Source: Verticillium longisporum (taxonomy: Eukaryota > Ascomycota > Sordariomycetes > Glomerellales > Plectosphaerellaceae). Taken from it: a stretch of DNA of 64,000 nt. The DNA lies in contig JAETXT010000012.1 in assembly GCA_019188255.1 (NCBI GenBank), positions 124,001 through 188,000 of the forward strand, read 5' to 3'. Below are positions 32,853 to 43,154 of the stretch, in pieces. Below the pieces are notes generated by a model, which had not been told where the DNA came from, ran no database searches, and saw only the letters and a list, made by a program, of their open reading frames with translations. Position 1 is the stretch's first letter; the number at the start of each line of letters is the position of its first letter. The translations under genes were made by a program, and so were the position numbers.

Positions 32853-35800
32853 TCACACATTCTCTAGCCGGCCCGTGGCCTTCGCAAAGCGTATTGTAGC
32901 TCGGACTGCTTTCATGTTTGGCTTCCAGTCATCACCATCTGATGTTGTCTTTCCTCCCAGGTGGAAAGAAACGTTGTCTCTTTGTGCGCCAGGGCACATG
33001 AGTGTCTCGGCGCGTTGTGTTGCCCACCGTGTGCATCGAAGGAGGAAGTGCTCTACCGTCTCTCTCGCGTGTCCGCATGCGCATTGGGCTGACGCTACTG
33101 CCTTGATTCGGAAAAGTGACGCGTTGAGCCTCGCCATGCCTGTCCTGAGCTGGGCCAGCATGCTCGCTTCTATCCAGGAAAGGTTGTTGTATAGTTCTCG
33201 AGTGTGCTTGCCAGGAAGAGCTATATCTATTTCCTTCGAGAGTTTTCCAACCTTGTCCGGTAGTCGTCTCTCTACACGTAGTTTGCGTCTTGCAGCATTG
33301 AGGGTGGTGGACCGCATCTTCGGGAACTGCTTTTCTGGTGAGGCGCCCTCTCGGCTGGCCTTGCGTGCTTCTCCTTTCGCTCTCTTCAGGAGGTCGTCCT
33401 CGAGATGACTAGGCAGCCAAACGGCTGCGATGGTGTTTCCGGTCTCTCGAAGTCGAGTGACCGCTTCGTAGATGCAGCGAACGTACTCTTGTCCAGATTG
33501 TTGACGGGGTTTCGAAGTGTCAGCACCGCGGCTTTGTTACTTGTCAGTAACGTTACCCTCTGGCCCCTTAGCTGTGGCAGAAACCGCAGCGCGTACGCCG
33601 CCGCCACGAGTTCTCCGGAAAACGGGTTCTGATCGGTCCTCATGCCGTGGGTGAAAGAAAAGGTCTCGGGCACCGTTCCTGGTCCCTCGATGACTCCGCC
33701 GACCCCGACCAGCTCGTTTCGTGCCGAGCTGCTGACGGCGATGCGCACCATCGCGTCCTGGTCGACACGCGTCGATGTTGAGTCGTCATTCCATTCGGCA
33801 ATGGTCTGCATTCTTTCCATCCACGGCGGAAGTGTGAATGGGTTGATGGTTTCCAGGTTCTCCATTGGAATCTCGTTGAGCGCAGTTGCCAGTTGGAAAA
33901 ATGGTGAGCGGTGGAAACGCCTGAACTTCCGCATGCGAGCAGTCAGTTTTCGAAGCGGGTTGGTCTCGGGCAGTGCGTGGAGATCCGTCCAAAGCTTGAT
34001 AGCCCTTCTCGTGAATCGCTCTGGTGCACTGACGATGTGAGCCTCCGCTTCTGCTACGCTCGTGGCTATCGCGATGAACGCTCCAATGATTGCCTGCGCT
34101 CCGACCTTTTGGACGCGATTGATTGCTGCCGCCGTCCGATCTTTGCATCGGTGCCTCCAGACGTTAGAGGCATAATCCACCACCGGAGCCACGGTGGCCG
34201 TGAATAGCTGCCGTGCTGTCGCCGGGGTCAATCCTCTCAGTCGTTTCAGCTCCATAGCAGCCTCCAATCCCTTGGTCGCCACTCTTGCAATGTGTTCCCT
34301 ATACCTGAGTCCAATGTCCATGATCACGCCGAGGATCTTGACATGCTGTTTGGGTTCGACTGTTTGCCCTTTGATAGTGAAGGGTTCCGAATCGGACCTT
34401 TTGGCCCATCGGGTGAAGTGGATGACCGCAGTCTTGTCCGCTTCGAAAGTTGCACCGCTTCTCCGCTCCCAGTCCAATGCCTTCTCGATGATTGCCTCAA
34501 TTCCTTTACGGTTGTCTTGCGTGGTTGGGCCAGCGACCCAGGCTGTAAAGTCGTCGACGAAGGCTATAGCTCCCCCATAGCAGTTGATCTTCTGTTGTAC
34601 AAGGTCTGCGTTGAAGAACAGAAACAAGATGGGTGACAGTGGTGATCCTTGCGGTAGTCCGGCCTGCGGCAGGGTCCGGACCTCTGATGCTTGGCCGTTG
34701 ACCTGAATTGTCGCCGTCCGATCTGAGCAGAATGCCTCTACCCAACGGAGCAACCCTCCTGGGAGGCCCCTCGCTCTCATTCTCTGAATAAGTCTCTCTT
34801 TGCACACTCCATTGTACGCTCCCTTCACATCGAAGCTCACGAGGCTGACCACCCAACGATTTCTCCATGCTGCGTAGATTTGTTCTTGCAGCAGCACTAA
34901 CGCTTGTTCTGCTGACCTCTGTTTGCGGGCCCCGAAGTGGTTCGTAGGCAACAACCCGTGCGTTTCGACTGCATGGGATATCCTCTCCGCAACAACCCAC
35001 TCGAGAACCTTGCCGAGCGTGGCGAGGAGCGAGATGGGCCTCCAAGCCTTGGCGATGGTGTAGTCTGCTTTGCCGGGCTTTTTGAGCGGGATGATCTTGG
35101 CGTGCCTCCATTGGTCGGGGAGTACTCCTTCCTCTAGTGATGCGCGGAAAATCGCCAGGACCCTGTGCTTGACGGCTGGCCAAATCTGTTTCCAGACCAT
35201 CGCTGGCAACCCGTCCTCACCAGGTGCTTTCCACGATTTCGTCGCGAAAAGACGGCGTTCGACTTCTTCCATCGTGACGTTGGGCATGTTAACAGCTGAT
35301 TCGCGTTGAGGTCTCTCCCCTTCCTCTTCGATATGCTCCGGTAGGGACGGGAAGAAAGTGGTAAGCAGTTCAACCGCTTGCTCTTTGCTGTTGGTCGTCC
35401 GTGTGCCATCAGCCTTCACAAGCTGTGGCACCTTGCCGAACGCCGCATCGTCGCCAGACTTCAGATACTTGGCGGCCTTCCAGATGTTGTCGTTGTTGGC
35501 CAGGAAGTCATTCCAATGGGTTTTCTTCTGTTGTCGAATGGCATCATGGTATTGTTTCGCTGCTCCCTTGGCCGTGTTCTCCAGTGCTTCATCGTTCCGT
35601 CCTGCCCGTCTTGCTGCCCTCGCCCGGTTTGTCCAATGTGTGTGGATGTGGCGGAGCTGCGTAAGATCCGCCGTCCACCACCGCTTCGCGTATGGCGATG
35701 GTTTGGCTTTCGGTGTCAAGGCCTGTACTGCTCCCAGCACCACTGACATGAGTCTGTCCGTCTTCTCTTGGACCGTGCCTTCCATCGGGACTGTCTCGAG

Positions 35801-36604
35801 TGCCGTAGAGATTCGGGTGTTGATTTCCTTCCATGGCGCGTTTTTGAATAGAGGTCGGCCTTGGGCTTTCGGGGTCGGAACTGATACGTCAAGGATCGTT
35901 TCGATGGTGTGGTGGTCCGACCCGTGCTCTGTCCCGTGCGTCGTACACTTGATCATGGACGCAGCTAGGTCCTCTGACACCAGCACAAGGTCGATTGTCG
36001 ATTCGTGGTCTCCGCCTTGCCATGTCTTCGTGCCCCGTGGGAGCATGCTGCAGAGGGAGAGCTCGTTCATTAGGTCGATGATGTTATCGGCTTCACCCTG
36101 TCGTACCGGAGACACGTCGTCTCCTCCCCATAGTTGATCGTGGCGGTTGAAGTCGCCCGCAATGACCACGTCCACCACCTCTCCTGCGGCTCTCCTAGCA
36201 TCCGCGACCGCACTACGTATGGTGTTACACGCTTCCTGTAATGCCTGGGTGTCCATCCCCTGCACGTACACGGACACCACCAGTACCAGTCTCTCTGGGA
36301 GCCTCAACAGTGCTGCTGTCATGTCCGGAGACTCTATCAACACCTGTTCCGCCCCCAAATCCTTCCTTATCCAAAGCATGCTTCGGATCGCCCATCGTCC
36401 TTCCCCAGTCGTTGGTGGGACCATCTTTGTCCATCCGTGATGTCCCATCGGAGTCGTCAATAACCGTCCCTTGATCATCCGTGCTTGTGGTTCCTGAATG
36501 ACCAGCACCGCTGCGTCCTGAATGTCCTCGTCGTTCATGAGGCTCTCGTGAACCTCGCCGCGTTTTCGCACATTGAGTTGGATTATCCGGAGCGTGCTAC
36601 TCAT
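32853..36604 (-). CDS. LINE ORF2: endonuclease - reverse transcriptase - RNase H-like - zinc finger
   Basis: Two frames, 36604-33386 and 33317-32853, join across G4 at 33506-33509 if one base is added ([12 protein letters not shown]), giving 3753 nt and 1250 residues. APE-type endonuclease: [41 protein letters not shown] and SDHHTI. Reverse transcriptase: [52 protein letters not shown] and the catalytic AFVDDF. An RNase-H-like part follows ([24 protein letters not shown]), then a C-terminal C-x-C-x3-H...H-x4-C knuckle ([17 protein letters not shown]). The start ATG overlaps the ORF1 stop in ATGAGTAG. Apart from the single break it looks intact and could be recently active. Confidence 0.9.
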
Positions 36605-37374
36605 TCAAAGAAGGGTAGAGCTTCTTGCAGTTTCTGCTGAACGACGCATGAGGACCTCCGCAGGGAACACACTTGAGGGTAGTCTCAGTGCAAACACTGT
36701 GGTGGTGACCCTCCTTGGCGCATTGCCCGCACATCTGGGGCAGGTCGCACTGGTGAGCTTTGTGTCCGCGGCCAACCTGCTGACAGTTGTAGCACTGGTC
36801 GAGGCGAGGACGAGATTCGAAGACCTTGGTCCTCCCGGATTGTCCTCCCGCATAAGCGTAACCCTCCGCGAGTAGCCTTTCCGCGTCCGCCTTCTTCGTG
36901 AGGTAGATAACCATTGAGCCGTACGCCTTCGGAACATCCCTGTTGCTAAGCCAGCCTACCTTCGCAACTTGAACGTCATTTTCTTTGCCAATCTCCTCGG
37001 CGGCTCCACTACGAATGGCATTCGCCTCATCCACGACCACCGTGCGGGACACGTAGTCGACTTTGACGGGGTAGAGTTCGTCTCTCAGCATCCGGGCTCC
37101 CCGCGGCAGCTTGGCTCCCACGAGCCGTTTCACCATGGTGTGCTCCTCCTCGTTTCTGCAGGCAATTCTGATTCGAGGCTTCTTCGGGTCTTTGGTCACA
37201 GCCAGGCAACGCCAATCGGATTGGCTCTGGTCCACCCTGACCTCGCCTTCCGTGAGGGTACGAACAGCGCCCGGTGTCAGTTGTTCGTCTTGTTCGTCCT
37301 CGATCCTTGACGTGTCGATCGTGCAGAAGACCACGTCTGTTGGACCCGGTGGTGCCGTGGGGCCCGGCCTTCTA
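36597..37374 (-). CDS. LINE ORF1 (gag-like), 5'-truncated
   Basis: Minus frame with [20 protein letters not shown], an RRM-like middle region, and two knuckles, [16 protein letters not shown] and [14 protein letters not shown], then [16 protein letters not shown]. It ends PSLNE-TAG, and the TAG is shared with the ORF2 start. ORF1 proteins of this kind bind the element RNA. The N-terminal coiled coil present in copy D is missing because the copy is 5'-truncated. Confidence 0.85.
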
Positions 37375-37380
37375 TTTCCT

Positions 37381-37637
37381 ATAGTCCGCTATCCTCCCTC
37401 ATCCCACAGGACAAGTTACATACAAAGTCACCCTAAGTATATCGGGGTCCCATAGTCAGAGAGCGACCAACTCTCTAACCGGCTTCCGGTCCGCCAGCTC
37501 GCCACCGCCCAGACCCTGGCCAAGTAAATAGAAGGTTTGCACCTTAAGCAGACCGCAAGGGCGTTTCCTCTTTAAGTCCACCGACATGCGCGTCCGTCCT
37601 CTCCGGCCGAATATACCCCTTCCTAAAGCCTGTCACG
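37381..37637. other. Short gene-free flank of LINE copy A
   Basis: No gene or repeat identified. Confidence 0.3.
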
Positions 37638-38057
37638 TCAATCCCGTAGCGGAGACACCACGCCTAAGTCCGGAATACGCGGCGCCATCTCGGCGCGAGC
37701 AGTACCACCTAGGAGTCCTCCCGTTACGGCACCTCGAGTGCGAGTCGAGTAAAAGGCGACACCGTACCGTAGATCCCTCGGTCGTCCTAGGGGCAAATTC
37801 TTCGACGCCTTCCTTCCTATAGCAGCTCGAGACCATTCGTAACCCTTACAGATCGAGTATATCCGCCACGGCCCACCAGTTATCCAGGGTGGCAAGCCCT
37901 GGCCTGGCTTCCCGTTGCTTGTCCTCGTCTCCGAGCGCGTTGCTAGCTCGAGAGCTAGTTTTTGACAAGCCGACCATGTCTTGCCCCAGACTGTCCTAAG
38001 GCCGCCCAGCCGGCGCGGTCTCTTCTTGTCTGTGACTAACCTGCCCTTATCCACCAT
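37638..38057 (-). CDS. Uncharacterised ORF, probably transposon-derived
   Basis: A 139-codon minus ORF with a compositionally plausible C-terminal half (CKGYEWSRAAIGRKASKNLP, PRDLRYGVAFYSTRTRGAV). No start with good context and no domain I can name. It lies between LINE copies, so a degenerate transposon gene is the likeliest source. Confidence 0.3.
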   Translation of the reverse strand: MVDKGRLVTDKKRPRRLGGLRTVWGKTWSACQKLALELATRSETRTSNGKPGQGLPPWITGGPWRIYSICKGYEWSRAAIGRKASKNLPLGRPRDLRYGVAFYSTRTRGAVTGGLLGGTARAEMAPRIPDLGVVSPLRD

Positions 38058-39055
38058 ATGTTCCTGCCGAAGCGGTGCGCTGTCGCCGTCTAGTAGCCTC
38101 GCAGGCTCCGACTGCGTCCCGGCCAGCCAGCCGTAGCCACTCTGGCCTTAACGACTCTGTTCCCCGAGATCTTAACAGCTTCCATTACTCCAGCTCTTCC
38201 ACTTAGGTATTCGTTCGGGTCCTCGCGGCTACTCAGCGCTCTTCGTCGTCTCAGAGCCCGGAAGGGCCGAGGGTGTCCTGTCGTCGCCCTGAGAATCAGA
38301 GTTTCGTCGGATGGTTTTCGTACCTAGTATCCCTCTTCGTAGGACAGGAGCTATCGTCTCGAGCTCGGATTGTCGTCGATTCGTCGTCGTCGTTTCGATT
38401 TGGCTGGCGGTTGTTGCGTTGGGGCGCGTGTGAAAAAGCTTTGTGCGACGCCAAAACCCCTCACTTCCAGACCATCACAACACAACAGCCCGCAGGCAAA
38501 CTCGTGGCGATCGCGCCCTGCTGCACTTTCGTGCGATTGCGTCTCTGCATTGGCTCTATTCAATTCAAAAGAATTGAATAGGTTCCCAGGCGACACCACG
38601 TGGAGGTTGCAGAGTCCGACTTCGTCCCCCACAGGCCGGACACTGGAACGAAAAAGTGGATGTCATGGTCCTACGCTCCCGAGCCAGTGTTAGCGACTCC
38701 GCGAGCACGGTACCCCACACGGCCAAAGGGCCTTCTCCCCGATCCAATCGCGCTTCCGAGCCACCGTCACGCCCCGCACACGGACCTGAACGCGGCCCCG
38801 GCGCTTCCGACCCTTCAGTGGCTCGGAAGGTCCGTCCACGAGCCATCCCGGGATAGGAGCCGCCTCCTCTGGCCAGCTGACGCCACCGAATTTCAGCAGC
38901 TTGTGATTCGGACAACGAAAGAAATGATATACGATGGCTCGACGGCAGTGTCTTACCTGGTTAGCGGCGCAAAGAAAGACAGGCAGTCTATAATATGACA
39001 AGGCTCACATGTGACTGCGTTAGTAAAGACCTGGGCCGATTAGCGCTTCAGGTGC
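38058..39055. other. Gene-free or degenerate region
   Basis: A plus-strand 132-codon frame at 38600-38998 contains PTRPKGLLPDPIALPSHRH and may be a degenerate upstream exon of the fragment at 39056. Otherwise nothing is supported. Confidence 0.3.
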
Positions 39056-39170
39056 TGTTGCTGCTGTGCGTGTTTTTTGGGAGCTGAACCGGCAGATCGA
39101 CGAGCAGCTCAACAAACTGGACGGGGAGAGCGAGGAAGAGGAAGCGATGATATTGTCCTATACAGTAGGT
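39056..39170 (+). pseudogene. Fragment related to the Cys-rich gene at 41.2-42.3 kb
   Basis: The plus frame reads VFWELNRQIDEQLNKLDGE, clearly related to AFWDLNRQLSGAHDEPDE of the minus-strand gene at 41227-42318. The similarity stops at the LINE tail that begins near 39175, so the gene was probably broken by that insertion. Confidence 0.45.
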
Positions 39171-39174
39171 GAGG

Positions 39175-39300
39175 GGCATACACACACACACAAGTTTATT
39201 ACGCCTGGTGGCCTAGAGCCAGTAGCAGGCTATTTGTGTTGTTTGTGAAAGTTCCTCTGCGTTGGTCCGCTGTGGGTCCCGCCGCTGCTGCTGCAGCGCC
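39175..39300 (-). mobile_element. LINE 3' end, copy B, severely 5'-truncated
   Basis: It contains the (AC)n run, then TTTATTACGCCTGGTGGCC and a few dozen more bases shared with copies A and C. The rest of the element is absent, the usual result of target-primed insertion that stopped early. The right boundary is approximate. Confidence 0.65.
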
Positions 39301-39776
39301 TAATCTCATAGGATCTATGTGCTGAGGTACATGAGTCATTGTACTGCGGGACGGGAATTTGTCCATACAGACCCATTTAGGTTGTTGAAAGGTGGTTTTT
39401 GAGTTTTACAACGGCAACCCCTGTAGGCCGTCAAAGTCGTACATGAACCCTTAGGCATAAACTTCAAATGTTGGCTTCTGGCGCAGTTGCGTGGGTGTTT
39501 GCCGTGTCATATGAATGCTTATTCCAATTGGCCTGTCACAATACTTGAGTTTTAGCAGATGATAGGATTTTGTGACAGCGAGATAGGTAAGGTACCGCAG
39601 GCTTCCAGAATACCACAGTTTCTTGGCGACCACAATTCTTGCGCTCCCGTGAGACATAAACGTGGCCAATGCTCCTCTGCCTGACCTACTTCAATGGCGA
39701 TGTTTCCTGTGGCATTGCTCTCTACTCACTGTGTTCAAGCATCTTAGTCAATCCATCGAGGGCGACGAGATTCAAT

Positions 39777-40779
39777 ATGGGGTCTGGAGACTTTGGAGCA
39801 CCGGTATACTCTCTAGAGATCCCAAGTATATACTTCGGCATCAACATAGGGTTTTGTATTTTGACGGCCATCAAAGCCGCACAGCAAACGTTTGCCATTC
39901 ACAAGAGGACGAGGTCAGTCTTTAACCTCTACACTTGGATGTAAGAGTTCTTTCTCCCTTCTCTAGTCAGGGTTGACGATAATTTCACAAGGATATGGAT
40001 CCTACTCGTGACCAATATCCTTCAAGCCATCATCAATTGAATGTATATCCAGGGTGACCTCAAAGGAAGGTGCGCAGATCATCCATGGGCGCGGCCTTCA
40101 TCAGATTGCATTACTAACAGATGCACACGAGCAGTTTTGGCTTTTTTTTTGGCAGCGTCATCCTCTGGACCCTCCAGACACAGCTAGCCTTGCAGATTAT
40201 TGCGAACCGGCTGGGCTTAATCATGGCTGACAAGAGGAGAGTCAAGTACTTGAAATTGTCTCTCCTCGTTGCTGTAGGCTTTGTTAACATTGCAGTTGCC
40301 TGCATATGGATACCTGCCCGCCTTACTCAATCCGAACAAATGCTGCACATCAACGAGATCTGGGACCGCGTCGAGAAGGTGATCTATCTCTTGATGGACC
40401 TCGCTCTAAATGCAGCCTTTCTCCATAAGGTCCGACGCGAACTGATAGCCGAAGGCCTGACGAAATATAAGCGGCTCTTCAACTTCAATGCCAGTGTGGT
40501 TGTTATCTCTCTATCCATGGACGTATGTACCGTCATAAATCTCCCCGTATTACGGTATGCAAGGCTAACTTCCGATTGAAGATCCTCATCATCGTCATGA
40601 TGTCGTTTCCGAACCCTTTCCTCTACGCCCAATTCCATCCAGTTGCCTATAGTGTCAAGTTTATCATCGAAATCACCATGGCCAATCTAATTACGAAGAT
40701 TGTCCGGGAGCAGAACGAGCTCAATAGTTACCACACTACCAACAATACCAACAGCACCAGGGCCGCTGATACTTTCTAA
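39777..40779 (+). pseudogene. Fungal multi-pass membrane protein, decayed
   Basis: Exons 39777-39940, 39971-40069, 40121-40522 and 40582-40779. The spliced frame would be 287 residues with about seven hydrophobic segments, for example YFGINIGFCILTAIKAA, RIWILLVTNILQAIIN, VILWTLQTQLALQIIANRLG, KLSLLVAVGFVNIAVACIWI and ILIIVMMSFP. Three faults are present. The first intron has shrunk to 30 nt. A TGA at 40038-40040 replaces the Trp expected in INWMYIQGDLKG. A T9 run at 40142-40150 is one base short. The last introns are normal (51 and 59 nt). The family is common in Sordariomycetes and of unknown function. The nonsense codon and short intron make true decay likely. Confidence 0.6.
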
Positions 40780-41226
40780 GACCTTACCATCCGATCATCG
40801 CCTATCTTTGTTCGTGGTATTGTGTGCCCTGGGGTGAGAGCTTTCTTCAGTAGAGAGTGCCGCATTATGCGGACATCTCCACGACTCACGTACCGTCTGA
40901 TGAAACCCAGATACTGAGATGGTGGAAATTCCGGTGTGAGAAAGACGTACCGGTAGGGGTAAGGACTTGTGACCAGGCAGCTCATGAGCCGCTTCTCGGT
41001 CAATGCAGTATCAATCCCCATGGCGGTTGGCATACAAACTAGTATCGATAGCTTGACAAAATGCCACTTGAGCTTCGTTCCTTAAGGCTCTTAGAGGACG
41101 GACGAGGGGGTATATTTATGGCAATTGATAGGGGCGCATCCGCCTGAGGGACGCGCCAGGTTTACGGCCTCTGATTCGTCAGCCACTTTTTGTTAGTGCA
41201 GGCAGAATTCTGCCGACTACGGCAGG
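40780..41226. other. Intergenic region
   Basis: About 450 bases, no gene seen. Confidence 0.35.
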
Positions 41227-42318
41227 CTATAGGGGCGACTGTTGCAAAACCCCGAAATCACTCCAAAAGTGCCAAATCGGGTTAGCAGCATCGTGGCTTG
41301 GTCCTGCAGTACATCGCTCTTTGTACCTCCGCTTGATTTTCCTGAATTTTGGGCATAGCACCGAATATGTTGTGATAGCCGCGAGTCCGCTGCGAACCAG
41401 CAGATTACATTTCAACCTCTTCAAAGAAAGGTGCAGCATCATGTGGGAGTCGGATTTGAAACCGCACTGCCCAGTTTCCCTTGTTTTCCTAGTCCTCCTC
41501 CCCATCCTCCTCCTCTTCGTCCGGTTGATTGAGCTGCTGAACAAGGAGTCAGTACACGAACTTGCATCTGACGACCTGACCATGCTCACAATCCAGAGCC
41601 GAGCAGCGTCAGCGATTGTCTCCAGCGCTATAAGCTTGCTTTCCTCGAAGCTCCTCGAAGCTACTTCGCCAAACGAAGCCAAGGCAGGAGCTGGTCGTGG
41701 AGTACCAGGAGAGACGGCACCACTGCCGCAAGCTCGTAATTGTTGTGCTGCTCGCTGCGCAGCAGCACGCCAGGCCTCGTCCGGTTCGTCGTGCGCGCCG
41801 CTGAGCTGCCGGTTCAGGTCCCAAAAGGCACGCACGGCAGCAAGAGCCACATCAGGGACCTAGATACGCAGCTTGGTTAGTGGCCTGCTACCTGATAGAA
41901 CGCAGAAATGTCTTACCGGCCTGCATGTGTGGCCGTTCTTTGCGCAGTCCCAGCACGCAGCACCCGTATCTGCGCCGTGGATGTCAGCGTACGAGGTGTA
42001 TAGCCTCGGAAATTCAAACGTACTGTTTTGAGAGGCGCATTCATGGCCAGGAGCCTTGTTGGCGCGGGCGACGCACTGCCGGCATGGAAAGTCACGGACT
42101 GAGCCGCGGGGAGGAACCTTCTTCATCTGTTTCTTCTTGTACTCGGATGGGCAAGTCAGCATCCGTGGCTTCGCAAGAGGTCTTGCTGATCGTATGGTAA
42201 TCCTGGCAGCGGGTTGACGGACGCTGGGTTGAATCAACCTTCTCCTCCTCTGCACCTCAGCGTTCCGGCCGAGAGAGCCGCCAGTCTCGCTAACGATATC
42301 GGGATTGACCGTGGGCAT
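41227..42318 (-). CDS. Cys-rich hypothetical protein, two exons, 344 aa
   Basis: Exon 1 is 41917-42318 and exon 2 is 41227-41859; the 57-nt intron (GTAAGA..CTAG) is in phase 0. The start ATG at 42318 gives MPTVNPDIVSETGGSLGRN. The middle holds a zinc-binding-like cluster: FPCRQCVARANKAPGHEC, then ACWDCAKNGHTCRPV, two C-x2-C units each followed by a later Cys. Exon 2 starts VPDVALAAVRAFWDLNRQLS and has a long charged helical part with KRRRMGRRTRKTRE (nuclear-signal-like). No family is known to me. A broken relative lies at 39056, so the gene belongs to a local repeated family. Confidence 0.55.
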
Positions 42319-42575
42319 GACGCCGTTGTTGACTATGAGCTTTCCCACGGACGTGACGGTATGAGAGGGAAGGTGGAATGACGTTTGGAAGGGATCTAGG
42401 GTTCTGTAAGTACTGGTCCTACCCCTTGTTTGGTCGGCTTCCACCAATGATCAACGTGACGCTAAGCTTTTCCGGGCAAGTCACCGCTGCGGGCCAGTCG
42501 CAATACCGCTGCGGATTAGTGCGGATGCCCATCGTGCACCGCCCCTTTTTTCTGTTTTCAGAATTCAGAATTTCA
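42319..42575. other. Intergenic region
   Basis: Between the Cys-rich gene and the integrase remnant; no gene seen. Confidence 0.3.
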
Positions 42576-43154
42576 CCCACCCCCATTACGACTTCTCCCG
42601 CTCCAAAATTGCACGTCCTCCTAGCTCAATCGATAAACATCGTGACTATGTCACTCATCTTTACCTCAACGGTGTTTCGCGACGCAGGATTCAGTATAAA
42701 CTTAGGAAGCATCATCATGTCACCGTCAATCTTAGCACAATCTCTCGCCGAATCGCAAGCTGGGATCTCCCACGCCAGCAAGCTCGTACCAAAGAAAGCC
42801 CAGAGCTGATAGAGGCTACCCGCGACCTGATATTCCGCGTTGGGCTCAGTGGAAAGCAGACATTGAGCGTTCTACAGCGACAGGGCTGGCCGATCACCAA
42901 AGAAGGTCTGAAGCGTATAAGGCTTCACCCAGACCGCCGCTGGGTACGTAGGATCAATAGCGACGAAGAACGTCTTGCGCTGCTGGAGAAGACAGAGCAA
43001 GTCATCATCGAAATGACACAACGATCTAATGCCATTTCCGGATATGGTAAAAGCCTTCTTCAGCCATATCTTCGTCAGCAAAAGCAGCTCTGGGTACCAC
43101 GAGACCCTCTCTTTGCGATGTACAAGATCATGTTCCCAAATGAGGTCGATATCC
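42576..43154 (+). pseudogene. Integrase-type transposon gene, 5' part
   Basis: The plus frame (43154 end) has an N-terminal helix-turn-helix region, DKHRDYVTHLYLNGVSRRR and TISRRIASWDLP, then LSVLQRQGWPITKEGLKRIR, HPDRRWVRRINSDEE and GYGKSLLQPYLRQQKQLWVP. It ends in FPNEVDI, where the retrotransposon inserted. The matching 3' part resumes at 45269. This is the N-terminal half of a fungal rve-like integrase/transposase gene. No start codon with good context is visible. Confidence 0.65.
43140..43154 (+). repeat. Target-site duplication, left copy (15 bp)
   Basis: ATGAGGTCGATATCC, identical to 45254-45268. Confidence 0.85.

Larger units (their letters stand above)
32518..37380 (-). mobile_element. 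Non-LTR retrotransposon (Tad-like LINE), nearly complete copy A
   Basis: The 3' end lies at the left: a (TG)n tail on the minus strand, then GGCCACCAGGCGTAAT. ORF2 is 36604 to 32853 and ORF1 is 37334 to 36597. ORF1 is cut off at its 5' end near 37380, where homology to copy D stops. All four copies of this family in the window lie on the minus strand. The 3' terminal sequence TTATTACGCCTGGTGGCC (plus strand) is shared with copies B and C. Confidence 0.85.
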
